A stretch of 64,000 bases of DNA from Ilyomonas sp965214235 (GTDB lineage: Bacteria; Bacteroidota; Bacteroidia; Chitinophagales; Chitinophagaceae), in assembly GCA_965214235.1 (NCBI GenBank), contig CBDCBH010000003.1, positions 868,001-932,000 of the forward strand. Reading direction: 5' to 3'. The translations under genes were made by a program, and so were the position numbers. Positions 1 through 9,066 of the stretch are shown here, piece by piece. The notes below the pieces were generated by a model that worked only from the letters and a program-made list of their open reading frames with translations, was not told the DNA's origin and made no database searches. How positions within the stretch are numbered: the first letter of the stretch is position 1; every line of letters starts with the position of its first letter.

Positions 1-520
1 CAAGGAAAGAAAAGTAAAAGAATACCTTGATAAAGACATTACCCGCAACAGCTGGAACGATATTGTGAAGCAGGTGTTTTTACCAACCGAAAAAGTTTAC
101 AAAGTGCAGAACGGCAAAAAAGTAATGCGCGAAAAAAACTACTTTCCTGGTTATGTAATGTTGGAAGTGGCGAGTGGTAAATTGAATGATGATATTGTAA
201 TGTACATCAGCAATCTTACCAATGTAATGCACTTTTTAACCGATGGCAAAGGCAGCAAAGGCAACATCATTTCTCTTCGCAAAGCCGAAGTAAATAAAAT
301 GCTTGGCAAGGTTGATGAAATGAACGACCAGGGCGTAACGTTAAGTGAGCCTTTTATTATTGGCGAAACCATCAAAATTATTGAAGGTCCGTTTAACGAT
401 TTTAATGGTGTAATAGAAGAAATCACTGATGAAAAAAAGAAGTTGAAAGTATCTGTAAAAATCTTTGGTCGCTCCACTCCTGTTGAACTAAATTACATGC
501 AGGTAGAAAAAATAAATTAA
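1..520 (+). CDS. nusG: Transcription termination/antitermination protein NusG (5' end cut by window)
   Basis: NusG binds RNA polymerase through its N-terminal NGN domain and modulates pausing and termination; the C-terminal KOW domain contacts Rho or ribosomal protein S10. The reading frame is already open at base 2, so the N-terminus lies outside the window and 172 residues are visible. An NGN-type stretch (YFPGYVMLEV) is followed by a KOW-like segment (GETIKIIEGPFNDFNGVIEE) and the typical C-terminus GRSTPVELNYMQVEKIN. A GTG inside the frame at 65 is not the start, because the homology continues upstream of it. The gene is followed at once by a terminator and a gene on the other strand, not by rplK. 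Identification is firm; it reads like the housekeeping NusG rather than a capsule-locus paralogue. Confidence 0.93.
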   Translation, partial: KERKVKEYLDKDITRNSWNDIVKQVFLPTEKVYKVQNGKKVMREKNYFPGYVMLEVASGKLNDDIVMYISNLTNVMHFLTDGKGSKGNIISLRKAEVNKMLGKVDEMNDQGVTLSEPFIIGETIKIIEGPFNDFNGVIEEITDEKKKLKVSVKIFGRSTPVELNYMQVEKIN

Positions 521-546
521 TATACATTCAATCTTATAAAAACAAT

Positions 547-578
547 AGCCGGTGCTTTATGCAGCCGGCTTTTGTTTT
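547..578. terminator. Bidirectional intrinsic terminator between nusG and the Bax-inhibitor gene
   Basis: AGCCGGTGC and GCAgCCGGCT pair with a one-base bulge. The stem is followed by a T-rich run on the + strand and preceded by an A-rich run that would serve the minus strand. It lies between two convergent genes. Confidence 0.75.
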
Positions 579-599
579 TATTCCAATTATAAATTCTTT

Positions 600-1367
600 T
601 TAATTTCTGCTGCTTGCCAAACGCGCCAGCAGTTTTAAAACTTCAATGTATAACCAAACCATTGTAACCAGCAAACCCCATGCGCCGTACCATTCCATGT
701 ATTTAGGCGCACCGCTTTGAGCACCTACTTCTATATTTTCGAAATCGAGTATCAAACTCATCGCTGCAATTGCCACAACAAAAAGGCTGATGCCAATGCC
801 AAGCGGGCTGCTATTGGTAATGCTCATAAACTGCATATGTACGCCAAAGGCAGAAAGGAGAATAGTGATAAGATAAAACAGCATGATGCCCAGCACCGAA
901 CCTAAAATGATAGACTTAAACTTTTGCGTTGGACGAATGATACGAAAGTTATACAAAAGAAACATTGCCAGCGCAACACCGAAAGTTAAGCCAACAGCAG
1001 TGAGTACAAGGTTGGGATATTTTTCCCGGAACATGCCATCAACGATAGCTGATAACGCACCAATTACAAAGCCCTCAAGTATGCCATACGCAGGTGCCAA
1101 ATATTTTGCCAGCGCCGGTTTAAACGAAACGGCTAAACCAGTTGCCAGGCCGCCAATTAAGCCAACCCACAGCATGGTTGTCATTGTTTGCGGTTTTAGC
1201 GCATACAAATTCCAGGTGTAAGCAGCACCGGCTATCACCATAATCATTAAAAAACCAAATTTGGTGATGGCGCCTCTTACCGTCATTACTTCAGAGTTTG
1301 CTGTATCAATAGAACGGTCGAAAATTTTTTGGGATAATGTTGGATTTCCCGATTGAAACAAAGCCAT
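600..1367 (-). CDS. Bax inhibitor-1/YccA family membrane protein
   Basis: Integral membrane protein of 255 aa with about seven hydrophobic segments, starting near residue 35 (FGFLMIMVIAGAAYTWNLYA). The layout fits the bacterial Bax-inhibitor-1/YccA family, whose members in other bacteria are linked to proton-coupled calcium leak or membrane protease control; the role here is unknown. The N-terminal leader ahead of the first helix (MALFQSGNPTLSQKIFDR) is typical of the Bacteroidota subfamily. The last helix ends in a short basic tail. The gene is a single unit, convergent with nusG and divergent from uvrA. The start is ATG at 1367, with no usable alternative upstream. Confidence 0.85.
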   Translation of the reverse strand: MALFQSGNPTLSQKIFDRSIDTANSEVMTVRGAITKFGFLMIMVIAGAAYTWNLYALKPQTMTTMLWVGLIGGLATGLAVSFKPALAKYLAPAYGILEGFVIGALSAIVDGMFREKYPNLVLTAVGLTFGVALAMFLLYNFRIIRPTQKFKSIILGSVLGIMLFYLITILLSAFGVHMQFMSITNSSPLGIGISLFVVAIAAMSLILDFENIEVGAQSGAPKYMEWYGAWGLLVTMVWLYIEVLKLLARLASSRN

Positions 1368-1510
1368 AGTATTTCTGAATTTTATATTCCAGTATGATAA
1401 AAGTAAGCCACAATGCCCGATTTCATCATTAAAGATTTGTCAATAGTTTATCAAACGAATATCAATAAAAACAAAGCTAAAATTATTAGCGTTGCAGCAT
1501 TGATTCTAAA

Positions 1511-1518
1511 TATATTTG
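1511..1518 (+). promoter_or_regulatory. Candidate -7 box (TATATTTG) of the uvrA promoter
   Basis: An exact match to the Bacteroidota TAnnTTTG -7 consensus lies 9 bases before the uvrA ATG, with GTTG at 1491-1494 as a weak -33 element. Transcription would begin only a few bases before the start codon, so the mRNA would be nearly leaderless. Confidence 0.4.
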
Positions 1519-1527
1519 CAGCTACCT

Positions 1528-4383
1528 ATGGCAAAAACAAAAGAGCCGCAGCCGGTGTTGGACGATGAGCAAATTGAAGTGTTTGGCGCCCGCGAGCACA
1601 ACCTGAAAAACATTGACATCAGCATCCCGAAAAATAAATTGGTAGTGTTTACCGGTGTTAGCGGCAGTGGTAAGTCTTCGCTTGCTTTTGATACCATTTA
1701 CAATGAAGGGCAGCGCCGCTATATGGAAAGCTTCAGTGCGTACGCAAGGCAGTTTATGGGTGATATGGAACGACCGGATGTTGATAAAATCATCGGCTTA
1801 AGCCCGGTAATTTCCATTGAACAAAAAACAACAGGAAAAAACCCGCGTTCAACCGTTGGCACCATCACAGAAATATACGATTTTCTGCGTCTCTTTTTTG
1901 CGCGTATCGGCGAAGCCTACAGTTACAACACGGGCAAAAAAATGGTGAAGTGGAGCGAAGAAGAAATTGTTCAAAACATCATTGAACGGTTTAAAGATCA
2001 AAAAATAAGTCTGCTTGCGCCATTGGTGCGCGGTCGCAAAGGTCATTACCGCGAATTGTTTGAAGACATCCGCAAACGTGGCTTTGTAAAAGTAAGAGTA
2101 GATGGTGAAGTAAAAGACATTACGCCAAAGATGCAGGTTGACCGTTATAAAATTCACGATATTGAAGTAGTGATAGATCGTTTGCCGGTAACCGATGCTA
2201 TGAAAGTTCGCCTAAGCCAGAGCGTTCAGCAAACCTTGAAAACCGGTAAAGACTTAATGTTTTTATTGGTGAACGATAACGATAAAATAATTCAATATTC
2301 CAAGCAATTGATGTGTGAAGACACGGGTATTTCTTACGAAGAACCTTCCCCCAATGCGTTTTCTTTTAATTCACCTTATGGTGCGTGCCCTACATGTAAA
2401 GGTTTAGGCTCTGTTTATACAGTAAGCCTTGATGAAGTAATTCCTGATAAAAACAAAAGCATTAAAGACGGTGGTATTGCGCCGCTTGGCGAAGAGCGCG
2501 AAGCGTACGTATATAAAAACGTGGCAAATCTTGCAAAGAAGAATAAAATCAGCCTTGATAAACCGATACATGAACTACCGGAAAAAGCCATTAATTATTT
2601 GTTGTGGGGCAATGAAGATGGTGTGGATGAAGAACGCGATTATACTGTGCCTTACGATATCTATTCGGGTGAATTTGAAGGTATCATTCCCATGCTCAAT
2701 CGCTGGTTCAATTCTTCTACCAGCACCGATAATATGCGCGAATGGGTAGAAAAATTTATGGAATTAAAAACCTGCCCTACGTGTTTGGGAACGCGACTAA
2801 AGCGGGAAAGCGTTTGGTTTAAGGTTGACAATCAAAATATTTCGCAGTTAAGCGATAAAGATTTAGACAAGCTATCTGAATGGTTTGAAGATATTGAAAA
2901 GCGTTTAACCAACAAGCAAAATATTATTGCTAAAGACATCATTAAAGAAATACGCGAGCGGCTGCAATTCCTGCTGGACGTGGGCTTAACGTATTTAACT
3001 TTAAACCGCGCATCAAGAACATTAAGCGGTGGTGAAGCGCAGCGCATTCGCCTTGCCACACAAATTGGTTCGCAGCTGCAAGGCATTACTTACATATTGG
3101 ATGAACCCTCTATCGGCTTGCACCAAAGAGATAACCAGCGATTGATAGCTGCGTTACAAAATCTTCGCAATATTGGCAACAGCGTTCTTGTTGTTGAGCA
3201 TGATAAAGATATTATGATGGCGGCAGACCATTTGGTGGATATTGGTCCGCGGGCAGGCAAGCATGGCGGCTTAATCGTTGCTGCAGGCACACCAAAAATG
3301 GTTTTAAAATCAGGTTCGGAAACTGCACAATATTTAAGCGGAAAAAAAACCATTGCAATCCCTTTGGAAAGAAGGAAAGGCAACGGAAAAGAGTTGGAGA
3401 TACACGGTGCAGATGGTAATAATTTAAAGAACGTAAGCGTGAAATTTCCATTGGGTAAATTCATTGTGGTATCGGGTGTAAGCGGCAGTGGAAAATCAAC
3501 TTTAATCAACGAAACCTTATATCCTTTGTTATCGCAACATTGCTATGGCTCGCGCAAAGCTGCATTACAGTATAAAGAAATAAAAGGATTGGATAACATT
3601 GATAAAGTAATTGAAATTGACCAATCGCCCATTGGCAGAACGCCGCGCAGCAACCCGGCTACGTACTGTGGTTTTTTTACGGATATACGAACCCTTTTTG
3701 CTGCTATTCCCGAAGCCAAAATCCGTGGTTACAATGCCGGCAGGTTTTCTTTTAATGTAAAAGGTGGTCGCTGCGATGTATGCGAAGGCGGCGGTATGCG
3801 CGTGATAGAAATGAATTTTTTACCTGATGTATATGTGCATTGCGAAAAGTGCAACGGCAAACGTTATAACAGAGAAACATTAGAGATTCGCTATAAAGGA
3901 AAATCAATCTCTGATGTGCTGGATATGACGGTGGATGAAGCGGTTGAGTTCTTTCATGCCGTGCCTTATTTGTATCGAAAAATAAAAGTTTTGCAGGATG
4001 TTGGTTTGGGTTATATCACATTAGGGCAATCGGCTGTAACCCTGAGTGGTGGCGAGGCGCAGCGTGTGAAGCTGGCTACAGAATTAGCAAAAAAAGATAC
4101 CGGCAAAACGTTTTATATTTTAGACGAACCCACCACAGGCTTGCATTTCCAGGACATACAACACTTGCTAGATGTGCTGAATAAATTGGTTGACAGAGGC
4201 AATACAGTGCTTGTTATTGAGCACAATTTAGATGTGATAAAAGTAGCCGATTATATTATTGATATAGGACCAGAAGGCGGCGAAGGCGGCGGCAGAATTT
4301 TATTTACCGGCACGCCGGAAGAAATGGTGAATAATAAAGAAAGCCGCACGGCTCCGTTTATTAAAGCAGAGTTGCGTTTATAA
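1528..4383 (+). CDS. uvrA: Excinuclease ABC subunit A
   Basis: UvrA is the damage-recognition ATPase of nucleotide excision repair; the dimer scans DNA and loads UvrB. The 951-residue product has the normal family length. It carries two ABC modules: Walker A GVSGSGKSS at about 43, zinc cysteines CPTC at about 287 and 416, signature LSGGEAQRIRLA at about 497; then a second GVSGSGKST at about 650, CDVC and CEKC at about 750 and 771, and signature LSGGEAQRVKLA at about 838, with D-loop ILDEPTTGLH. An in-frame TTG at 1516 would add four residues, but ATG 1528 is preferred. The gene is monocistronic, divergent from the Bax-inhibitor gene. No key residue is missing. Confidence 0.97.
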   Translation: MAKTKEPQPVLDDEQIEVFGAREHNLKNIDISIPKNKLVVFTGVSGSGKSSLAFDTIYNEGQRRYMESFSAYARQFMGDMERPDVDKIIGLSPVISIEQKTTGKNPRSTVGTITEIYDFLRLFFARIGEAYSYNTGKKMVKWSEEEIVQNIIERFKDQKISLLAPLVRGRKGHYRELFEDIRKRGFVKVRVDGEVKDITPKMQVDRYKIHDIEVVIDRLPVTDAMKVRLSQSVQQTLKTGKDLMFLLVNDNDKIIQYSKQLMCEDTGISYEEPSPNAFSFNSPYGACPTCKGLGSVYTVSLDEVIPDKNKSIKDGGIAPLGEEREAYVYKNVANLAKKNKISLDKPIHELPEKAINYLLWGNEDGVDEERDYTVPYDIYSGEFEGIIPMLNRWFNSSTSTDNMREWVEKFMELKTCPTCLGTRLKRESVWFKVDNQNISQLSDKDLDKLSEWFEDIEKRLTNKQNIIAKDIIKEIRERLQFLLDVGLTYLTLNRASRTLSGGEAQRIRLATQIGSQLQGITYILDEPSIGLHQRDNQRLIAALQNLRNIGNSVLVVEHDKDIMMAADHLVDIGPRAGKHGGLIVAAGTPKMVLKSGSETAQYLSGKKTIAIPLERRKGNGKELEIHGADGNNLKNVSVKFPLGKFIVVSGVSGSGKSTLINETLYPLLSQHCYGSRKAALQYKEIKGLDNIDKVIEIDQSPIGRTPRSNPATYCGFFTDIRTLFAAIPEAKIRGYNAGRFSFNVKGGRCDVCEGGGMRVIEMNFLPDVYVHCEKCNGKRYNRETLEIRYKGKSISDVLDMTVDEAVEFFHAVPYLYRKIKVLQDVGLGYITLGQSAVTLSGGEAQRVKLATELAKKDTGKTFYILDEPTTGLHFQDIQHLLDVLNKLVDRGNTVLVIEHNLDVIKVADYIIDIGPEGGEGGGRILFTGTPEEMVNNKESRTAPFIKAELRL

Positions 4384-4434
4384 GATTTTGAAACACGGAT
4401 TTGAATTAGATTTATTGAATAAAATTGTTCGTAC

Positions 4435-4572
4435 ATGAAGCAATATTTTGTTTTGGATAAAGTGGAAAGATTGCAGGAATGGATATTGATTGTTTTATTT
4501 TTTGTTACCGCGGCGACTATTGGAACAGGTATATATTTTATATCCCATAAATTTAATCACAACAACATTTAA
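4435..4572 (+). CDS. Possible small single-pass membrane protein (45 aa)
   Basis: A 45-codon frame begins with ATG 52 bases after uvrA and ends in TAA. It reads MKQYFVLDKVERLQEW, then one long hydrophobic helix (ILIVLFFVTAATIGTGIYF), then a short polar tail SHKFNHNNI. The pattern of a charged N-terminus, one membrane helix and a histidine/asparagine tail is plausible for a small membrane protein, but no family is recognised. It could be cotranscribed with uvrA. Confidence is low because a frame this short can arise by chance in AT-rich DNA. Confidence 0.35.
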   Translation: MKQYFVLDKVERLQEWILIVLFFVTAATIGTGIYFISHKFNHNNI

Positions 4573-4929
4573 TTCCTTTTTTTCTTTTTTCGGCAGGTTG
4601 TTTTCTTTTTTTTGAACGGATACAACGGAGTAACAAAAGGCAATCTTATCTCAAAACATTCACCTGCCGGCATTCCATTTCTTATACAATATTTATTTAG
4701 ATAAGTAGCTTCTTTTCATTTGATAAAGCCAGAGTAAAAACTGAAAAAATGTTAGTCGGTTTATTGTTATTGATAGCAGCGGTTTGTTTTTATTTGGTTT
4801 GTTGATAATGGTGAAAATGGGTAAATAATAAAGCATTTGTTTTTACTTCTTTTTTCTTGCCATAGCATGTAAGTTTCATTCTTATTACAGGCTACTGGTG
4901 AACTAAAAATCATCAGCAAATAACCCTTC
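4573..4929. other. Gene-poor AT-rich spacer
   Basis: No convincing gene is present. A hydrophobic 18-residue frame at 4749-4805 is too short to support. The spacer contains one copy of the motif TTTGTTTTTACT at 4836-4847, which recurs in other intergenic spots of this window. Confidence 0.5.
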
Positions 4930-5351
4930 TTTTACTATAGCAACCCAATAAAAAATGAAGTAAAAGAAAACCACTGAATCCAATCCGCTTTCATCTTCTC
5001 AATGTTTTTCATAAAAAAATAAAAGCAATTGCAACACCAATTACCTGCAACAATAATTCTAATAAAAAACTACATGCAGTTGCGAATACACCTGGTTTAT
5101 ACGTTTTGTTTTACTCTTATTTAAACTGATGTTGCATCAATTTAAAATTCAACCCATTTATTAAATTTGGCTTCCTGCCGGTTCGTTGTTCATTTTCTTT
5201 TACTGCTTTATTTGAAGGAATGAAAAAATCTGCGGTTTTAGTGCAAAAGAAAAACTTTGCATAGTGTCAATAGCAGCCAAAACATTATAAAAACAGCGAA
5301 ACTAATTTGTATGCAAGTGAAATTAAAAATGAACAGAAAAAACTATTTCAT
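4930..5351 (-). pseudogene. Decayed tandem copy of the neighbouring 5401-5847 gene
   Basis: Read on the minus strand, this stretch translates in pieces into a damaged version of the next gene. ATG at 5351 is followed by a stop after two codons (MK*FFLFIF). Next comes a DTMQS segment matching DSMQT of the intact gene, then after a frame change NEQRTGRK...NFKLMQHQFK against GQRTGRK...VFKLMQHRFK, then more stops. The hydrophobic C-terminus VIGVAIAFIFL aligns with FIGVGIAYLLP, and KTLRR*KRIGF with KTLRKSAWIGF. At least four in-frame stops and two frame changes make it non-functional. It records an old tandem duplication. Confidence 0.85.
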
Positions 5352-5400
5352 AAAAGAAGCTACTGTTTAAAAAAATATAGAAATTAGAATTAAAAATTTT

Positions 5401-5847
5401 CTAACTGAACAACGGTATAGCTCCAGTGAATATCAACAATAAAACAAATAAAGAAATAGCTGCAACAACACCAAAACCAATCCACGCCGATTTTCTCAAT
5501 GTTTTATTTTTAGGCAACAAATAAGCGATGCCAACACCAATAAACAGCAAGTAAAACCCTAACAAAAATCCACCAAGGGTAGAAAAAACATTTGATTTAT
5601 GCTTTTCTTTTGGCTCATTTTTAAAACGATGCTGCATCAATTTAAAAACCAACCTCTCTCTAAAACTTAGCTTCCTGCCGGTTCGTTGCCCGAACTCTTT
5701 CATCGTCATGCTACCAAGCTGTTTCAAAAAGAATCGTTGTTGATCCGTTGATGATGTTTGCATACTATCAACTACAAGTTTTGGAAAAGCGGCAAAAACA
5801 AATTGTGCAGAAAAAAGAAGGGAAAGGCAAAGCAATAATTTCTTCAT
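5401..5847 (-). CDS. Small secreted/membrane protein, function unknown
   Basis: The 148-aa product has a clear signal peptide (MKKLLLCLSLLFSAQFVFA), a basic central region (GQRTGRKLSFRERLVFKLMQHRFK) and two C-terminal hydrophobic helices separated by a short charged loop (LLPKNKTLRKSAW). The basic middle plus paired helices resembles small Bacteroidota inner-membrane proteins with no assigned function. I chose ATG 5847 over a start 24 codons upstream because it places the signal peptide at the N-terminus. A degenerate copy lies directly downstream at 4930-5351. Divergent from the CHU_C protein gene. Confidence 0.6.
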   Translation of the reverse strand: MKKLLLCLSLLFSAQFVFAAFPKLVVDSMQTSSTDQQRFFLKQLGSMTMKEFGQRTGRKLSFRERLVFKLMQHRFKNEPKEKHKSNVFSTLGGFLLGFYLLFIGVGIAYLLPKNKTLRKSAWIGFGVVAAISLFVLLLIFTGAIPLFS

Positions 5848-6044
5848 AAAAAAGTATTGAATAAAAACAAAACAACAAAACAGAAAAGAAAGATAAGAAA
5901 ATATGGCTTGCAACAACATTCAATAAATAAAACGCTCATCCGGTTTCTTAATAAAAATTTATTACAGGTAGTAATCCAATCAAACACTAACTTTATTTCC
6001 TTCAATTGTATCGTTGCAAAACATTTTTGCAGGTTAATAAACGA

Positions 6045-8672
6045 ATGAAAAAAGCTGTATTGATATTGTGTTTGATAGTTTGCGCAACGGCTGCTTTTGC
6101 AAGGCATGGCAAAGGCGGTTACTTGGTTTATAAATACCTGGGGGCAGGCGCAAATCCAAACTCATCCCGTTACCAGATTACGGTGGTTCATTATGTGAAT
6201 TGCGAAGAGGTTGAATTTGAGTTAAGCGGCGTGTATGTAGGTATTTTTGATGGTGCCAGTCGTACTTTTATTAGCTCTGTGAACATCAATCGCACTGATC
6301 AGCGATACATTCAAAAACAACAGTTTGATGGCTGCATCAATCCCGTGCCGGAAGTGTGTTTCTTCTTAGCGTTTTATGTTACCACTATCGATTTACCCAA
6401 TAACAATAACGGTTACGTGTTAGCCGAGCAGGAATGCTGCCGCGCTAATGGCATTGCTAACATTATAAATTCGGGCGAAATAGGAACCACCAACTCCAAC
6501 TCTATTCCGGGTATTATTAATGGTGTTGATTATCATACCAACAGCAGCCCTGATATAGTGATAAAAGATACAGTTGTTATTTGCCACAGCTCTCCCTTCG
6601 AGCTTCCTTTTGGCACTACCGACCCGGATGGCGACAAGCTTACTTACAGCTTTTGCAGTGCCGACGGGGGCGGTACGCGCGGCGACAGGCAACCCAACCC
6701 GCCGTCAACTCCGCCGTATATAAGTGTTGATTATTCATCGCCATATTCGGGTACATCGCCGTTAGGAAATAATGTAACCATCGATGAAAAAACGGGCTTA
6801 ATAAAAGGCATGGCTCCCCAAGCTACCGGCATTTATAACATCGCTGTGTGCATTACGGAATATCGCAATGGCGTTGCCATTGCTACAACAAAAAAAGAAA
6901 TACTGGTTACCGTTGCCGATTGCACATTATCAGCCGCAGCGTTACAACCCGTTTACATTAACTGCAACAGCTTTTCTTTTACCTTCCAGAACGAATCGTA
7001 CGCAAGCAATGTGTCTTCTTATTTGTGGGATTTGGGTACAGCCGTAAGCAGTGATAGTTTATTAACACAGCCTACGCCCACCTTCACTTACAGCGATACC
7101 GGCACTTATCATATTAAACTGGTAGTAACCAGCGGAACCAACTGCGCCGATTCGGCAACTTCTGTTATAAAAATTTATCCTGGTTTTTCGGCGGGCTTTA
7201 CAGTGGCGGGCAGTTGTTACCAATCGCCGTTTGTTTTTACTGATACGAGCTATGCTAAGTATGGCGTTATCAATTATCACAAATGGAACTTTGGCGATAT
7301 AAGCACACTGGCTGATACATCGAACCAAAAAAACCCCATGTATCAATACCCGGTTGCCGGCAATGTAATGGCAACCCTTATTGTAGCCAGCGATAAAGGA
7401 TGCATTGATACCGCAACAAAAACAATTGCCGTAAACAACAAACCGCAAATTATTTTTCCTTTTACAGATACTTTAATTTGTAAAGATGATAAGCTGCCCA
7501 TACCTGTGCAAAGCAGCGGAACCATGTTTAGCTGGACGCCGGTTTATAACATTAGCAATGCAGGCATCAGCAGCCCGGTTGTGTACCCGTTTGATACTAC
7601 AATTTATACTTTGGTAGTGCGCGATAAACAATGTATTGACAGTGTAAAACTAACCGTGAACGTGATAGATTCGGTTACGTTGCAATTGCCTTCTCAAATA
7701 AAACTTTGCGCAACCGATAGTGTGCAGCTATCGCCCGTAAGTAATGCTTTGTATTATAGCTGGCGCGAATCGAACGGCATGCAAACAGTAAGTAATCCAT
7801 CTGCTAAAAATCCTTCGGCGGCGCCGCTGCAAAGCACTGTTTATTTTGTAACGGCTTCGGTGGGTCATTGCAACGCAAATGCAAAAACCAACGTGCTGGT
7901 ATCGCCTTATCCAACAGCAACAGTAAGCGGCGCAGCCAGCGTTTGTTTTGGCAACACTGTGCAGCTTCATGCAGGCACAACAGCGGCGCATTATACATGG
8001 AATCCGGCGTCATTGCTAACGGGTGCTAACACATTAAATCCACTGGCAGGTCCACAGCAAACAACGGCGTATATTCTTACAATAAGCGACACATTCTATT
8101 GTTTAAAAAGTGTAGCTGATACCCTGCTGGTGCAAGTAATTCCGTTGCCCGTTGTGAGTGCCGGAGACGATACCGTTGCTGTTATTGGCGAGCCGTTACA
8201 GCTAACAGCAACCGCTAACGAAGAAGCTTCTTTTATATGGTTTCCATCAAACAATATCAGCAACAACTCGGTTTATAATCCGGTGGTTATCGTCAACAAT
8301 CCGGCTGTTAATTCGCTTACTTATTTTGTTACGGCAACCACAGCGAAAGGCTGCGCCACCACCGATTCTGTTCATATAAAAATTTATAAAACAAAACCCA
8401 ATATTGTTATTCCCACTGCTTTTTCGCCCAATGCCGACGGGCGGAATGATGTGTTCAAACCCATTGCTATTGGCATTGCACAGCTTTTGTTTTTCAGAGT
8501 GTTTGACCGGTATGGAAAATTGTTATTTCAAACCAAAAACATAGGCGAAGGATGGAATGGTTTGTTTGATGGAAAATTGCAACCGCCGGGAACATATGTG
8601 TTTGAAGTGGAAGGCAGCGATTATGAAGGTAAGATCATTACGAAGAAGGGAACGGTAGTGTTAATAAGATAA
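6045..8672 (+). CDS. Large secreted PKD-type protein with CHU_C/gliding-motility C-terminal domain
   Basis: The 875-residue product has an N-terminal signal peptide (MKKAVLILCLIVCATAAFA), a cysteine-containing N-terminal region, at least two PKD-like beta domains (SSYLWDLGT and HKWNFGD are the typical W-x-F/L-G-D/T signatures, about residues 330-500), several further Ig-like beta repeats, and the C-terminal domain NIVIPTAFSPNADGRNDVFKP ... GWNGLFDGK. This last domain is the gliding-motility-associated C-terminal (CHU_C) domain used as a type B cargo signal of the type IX secretion system. The protein is therefore expected on the cell surface or outside the cell, probably in adhesion or surface structure. 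ATG 6045 is chosen because it starts the signal peptide. The gene stands alone. Confidence 0.85.
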   Translation: MKKAVLILCLIVCATAAFARHGKGGYLVYKYLGAGANPNSSRYQITVVHYVNCEEVEFELSGVYVGIFDGASRTFISSVNINRTDQRYIQKQQFDGCINPVPEVCFFLAFYVTTIDLPNNNNGYVLAEQECCRANGIANIINSGEIGTTNSNSIPGIINGVDYHTNSSPDIVIKDTVVICHSSPFELPFGTTDPDGDKLTYSFCSADGGGTRGDRQPNPPSTPPYISVDYSSPYSGTSPLGNNVTIDEKTGLIKGMAPQATGIYNIAVCITEYRNGVAIATTKKEILVTVADCTLSAAALQPVYINCNSFSFTFQNESYASNVSSYLWDLGTAVSSDSLLTQPTPTFTYSDTGTYHIKLVVTSGTNCADSATSVIKIYPGFSAGFTVAGSCYQSPFVFTDTSYAKYGVINYHKWNFGDISTLADTSNQKNPMYQYPVAGNVMATLIVASDKGCIDTATKTIAVNNKPQIIFPFTDTLICKDDKLPIPVQSSGTMFSWTPVYNISNAGISSPVVYPFDTTIYTLVVRDKQCIDSVKLTVNVIDSVTLQLPSQIKLCATDSVQLSPVSNALYYSWRESNGMQTVSNPSAKNPSAAPLQSTVYFVTASVGHCNANAKTNVLVSPYPTATVSGAASVCFGNTVQLHAGTTAAHYTWNPASLLTGANTLNPLAGPQQTTAYILTISDTFYCLKSVADTLLVQVIPLPVVSAGDDTVAVIGEPLQLTATANEEASFIWFPSNNISNNSVYNPVVIVNNPAVNSLTYFVTATTAKGCATTDSVHIKIYKTKPNIVIPTAFSPNADGRNDVFKPIAIGIAQLLFFRVFDRYGKLLFQTKNIGEGWNGLFDGKLQPPGTYVFEVEGSDYEGKIITKKGTVVLIR

Positions 8673-8933
8673 CAACCGGTTGAATGATTTTTTTTGAGGT
8701 TGAACATCTCATGTTTTGTTTTACTTCTTTTTTTGCTTACGGAAACTATGTTTTGTTTTTACTCATTTTTGATAAAGCATTTTGTTTGCATAGATTTGAA
8801 AATATTGTACAGCGAGTTTCTATTTGTAACTGCTTTTCATTTAAGACCTTGAGTTGCAGATCAGGTTGTTATCTTTTGCTTTCCTTGCCTTTATAAAGCT
8901 CAATTCCAATGAAACAGGAAAATTGTATTGGCG
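8673..8933. other. Noncoding spacer after the CHU_C gene
   Basis: No gene is supported; a 70-codon frame at 8684-8896 has poor composition and no start context. The stretch holds the motif TTTGTTTTTACT at 8752-8763 and a one-base-shorter variant near 8713. Confidence 0.45.
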
Positions 8934-9036
8934 CAACTACAATGCAAATAGCGCAATGGTAAACGGTTAATTGCCAATAGTCAAATTTTTGGAATAGCAT
9001 ATAATAACAGTAATCTTCGCGTTGGGCGTCATTTTA
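8934..9036 (+). repeat. attC-like element 1 (degenerate left arm, clear right end)
   Basis: The right end reads CGCGTTGGGCGTCATTTTA (R'-like core GTTGGGC at 9021-9027). It matches the right end of element 2 (ACGTTGTGCGTCATGTTA). A possible left partner GGCGCAAC lies near 8934. The element sits directly upstream of the AraC/TetX-like pair, where the attachment site of a preceding cassette would be expected. The stem is weak, so only the right end is confidently part of the family. Confidence 0.4.
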
Positions 9037-9066
9037 AAGCGTCACACTACTAATGGACAGAGAACA

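Noticed and set aside
5844..6107. Open frame of 87 codons antisense to the start of the CHU_C gene
   Set aside because: It overlaps the signal-peptide region of a strong gene and has no recognisable feature.
8684..8896. Open frame of 70 codons after the CHU_C gene
   Set aside because: Phenylalanine/cysteine-rich translation of AT-rich DNA, with no homology and no start signal.
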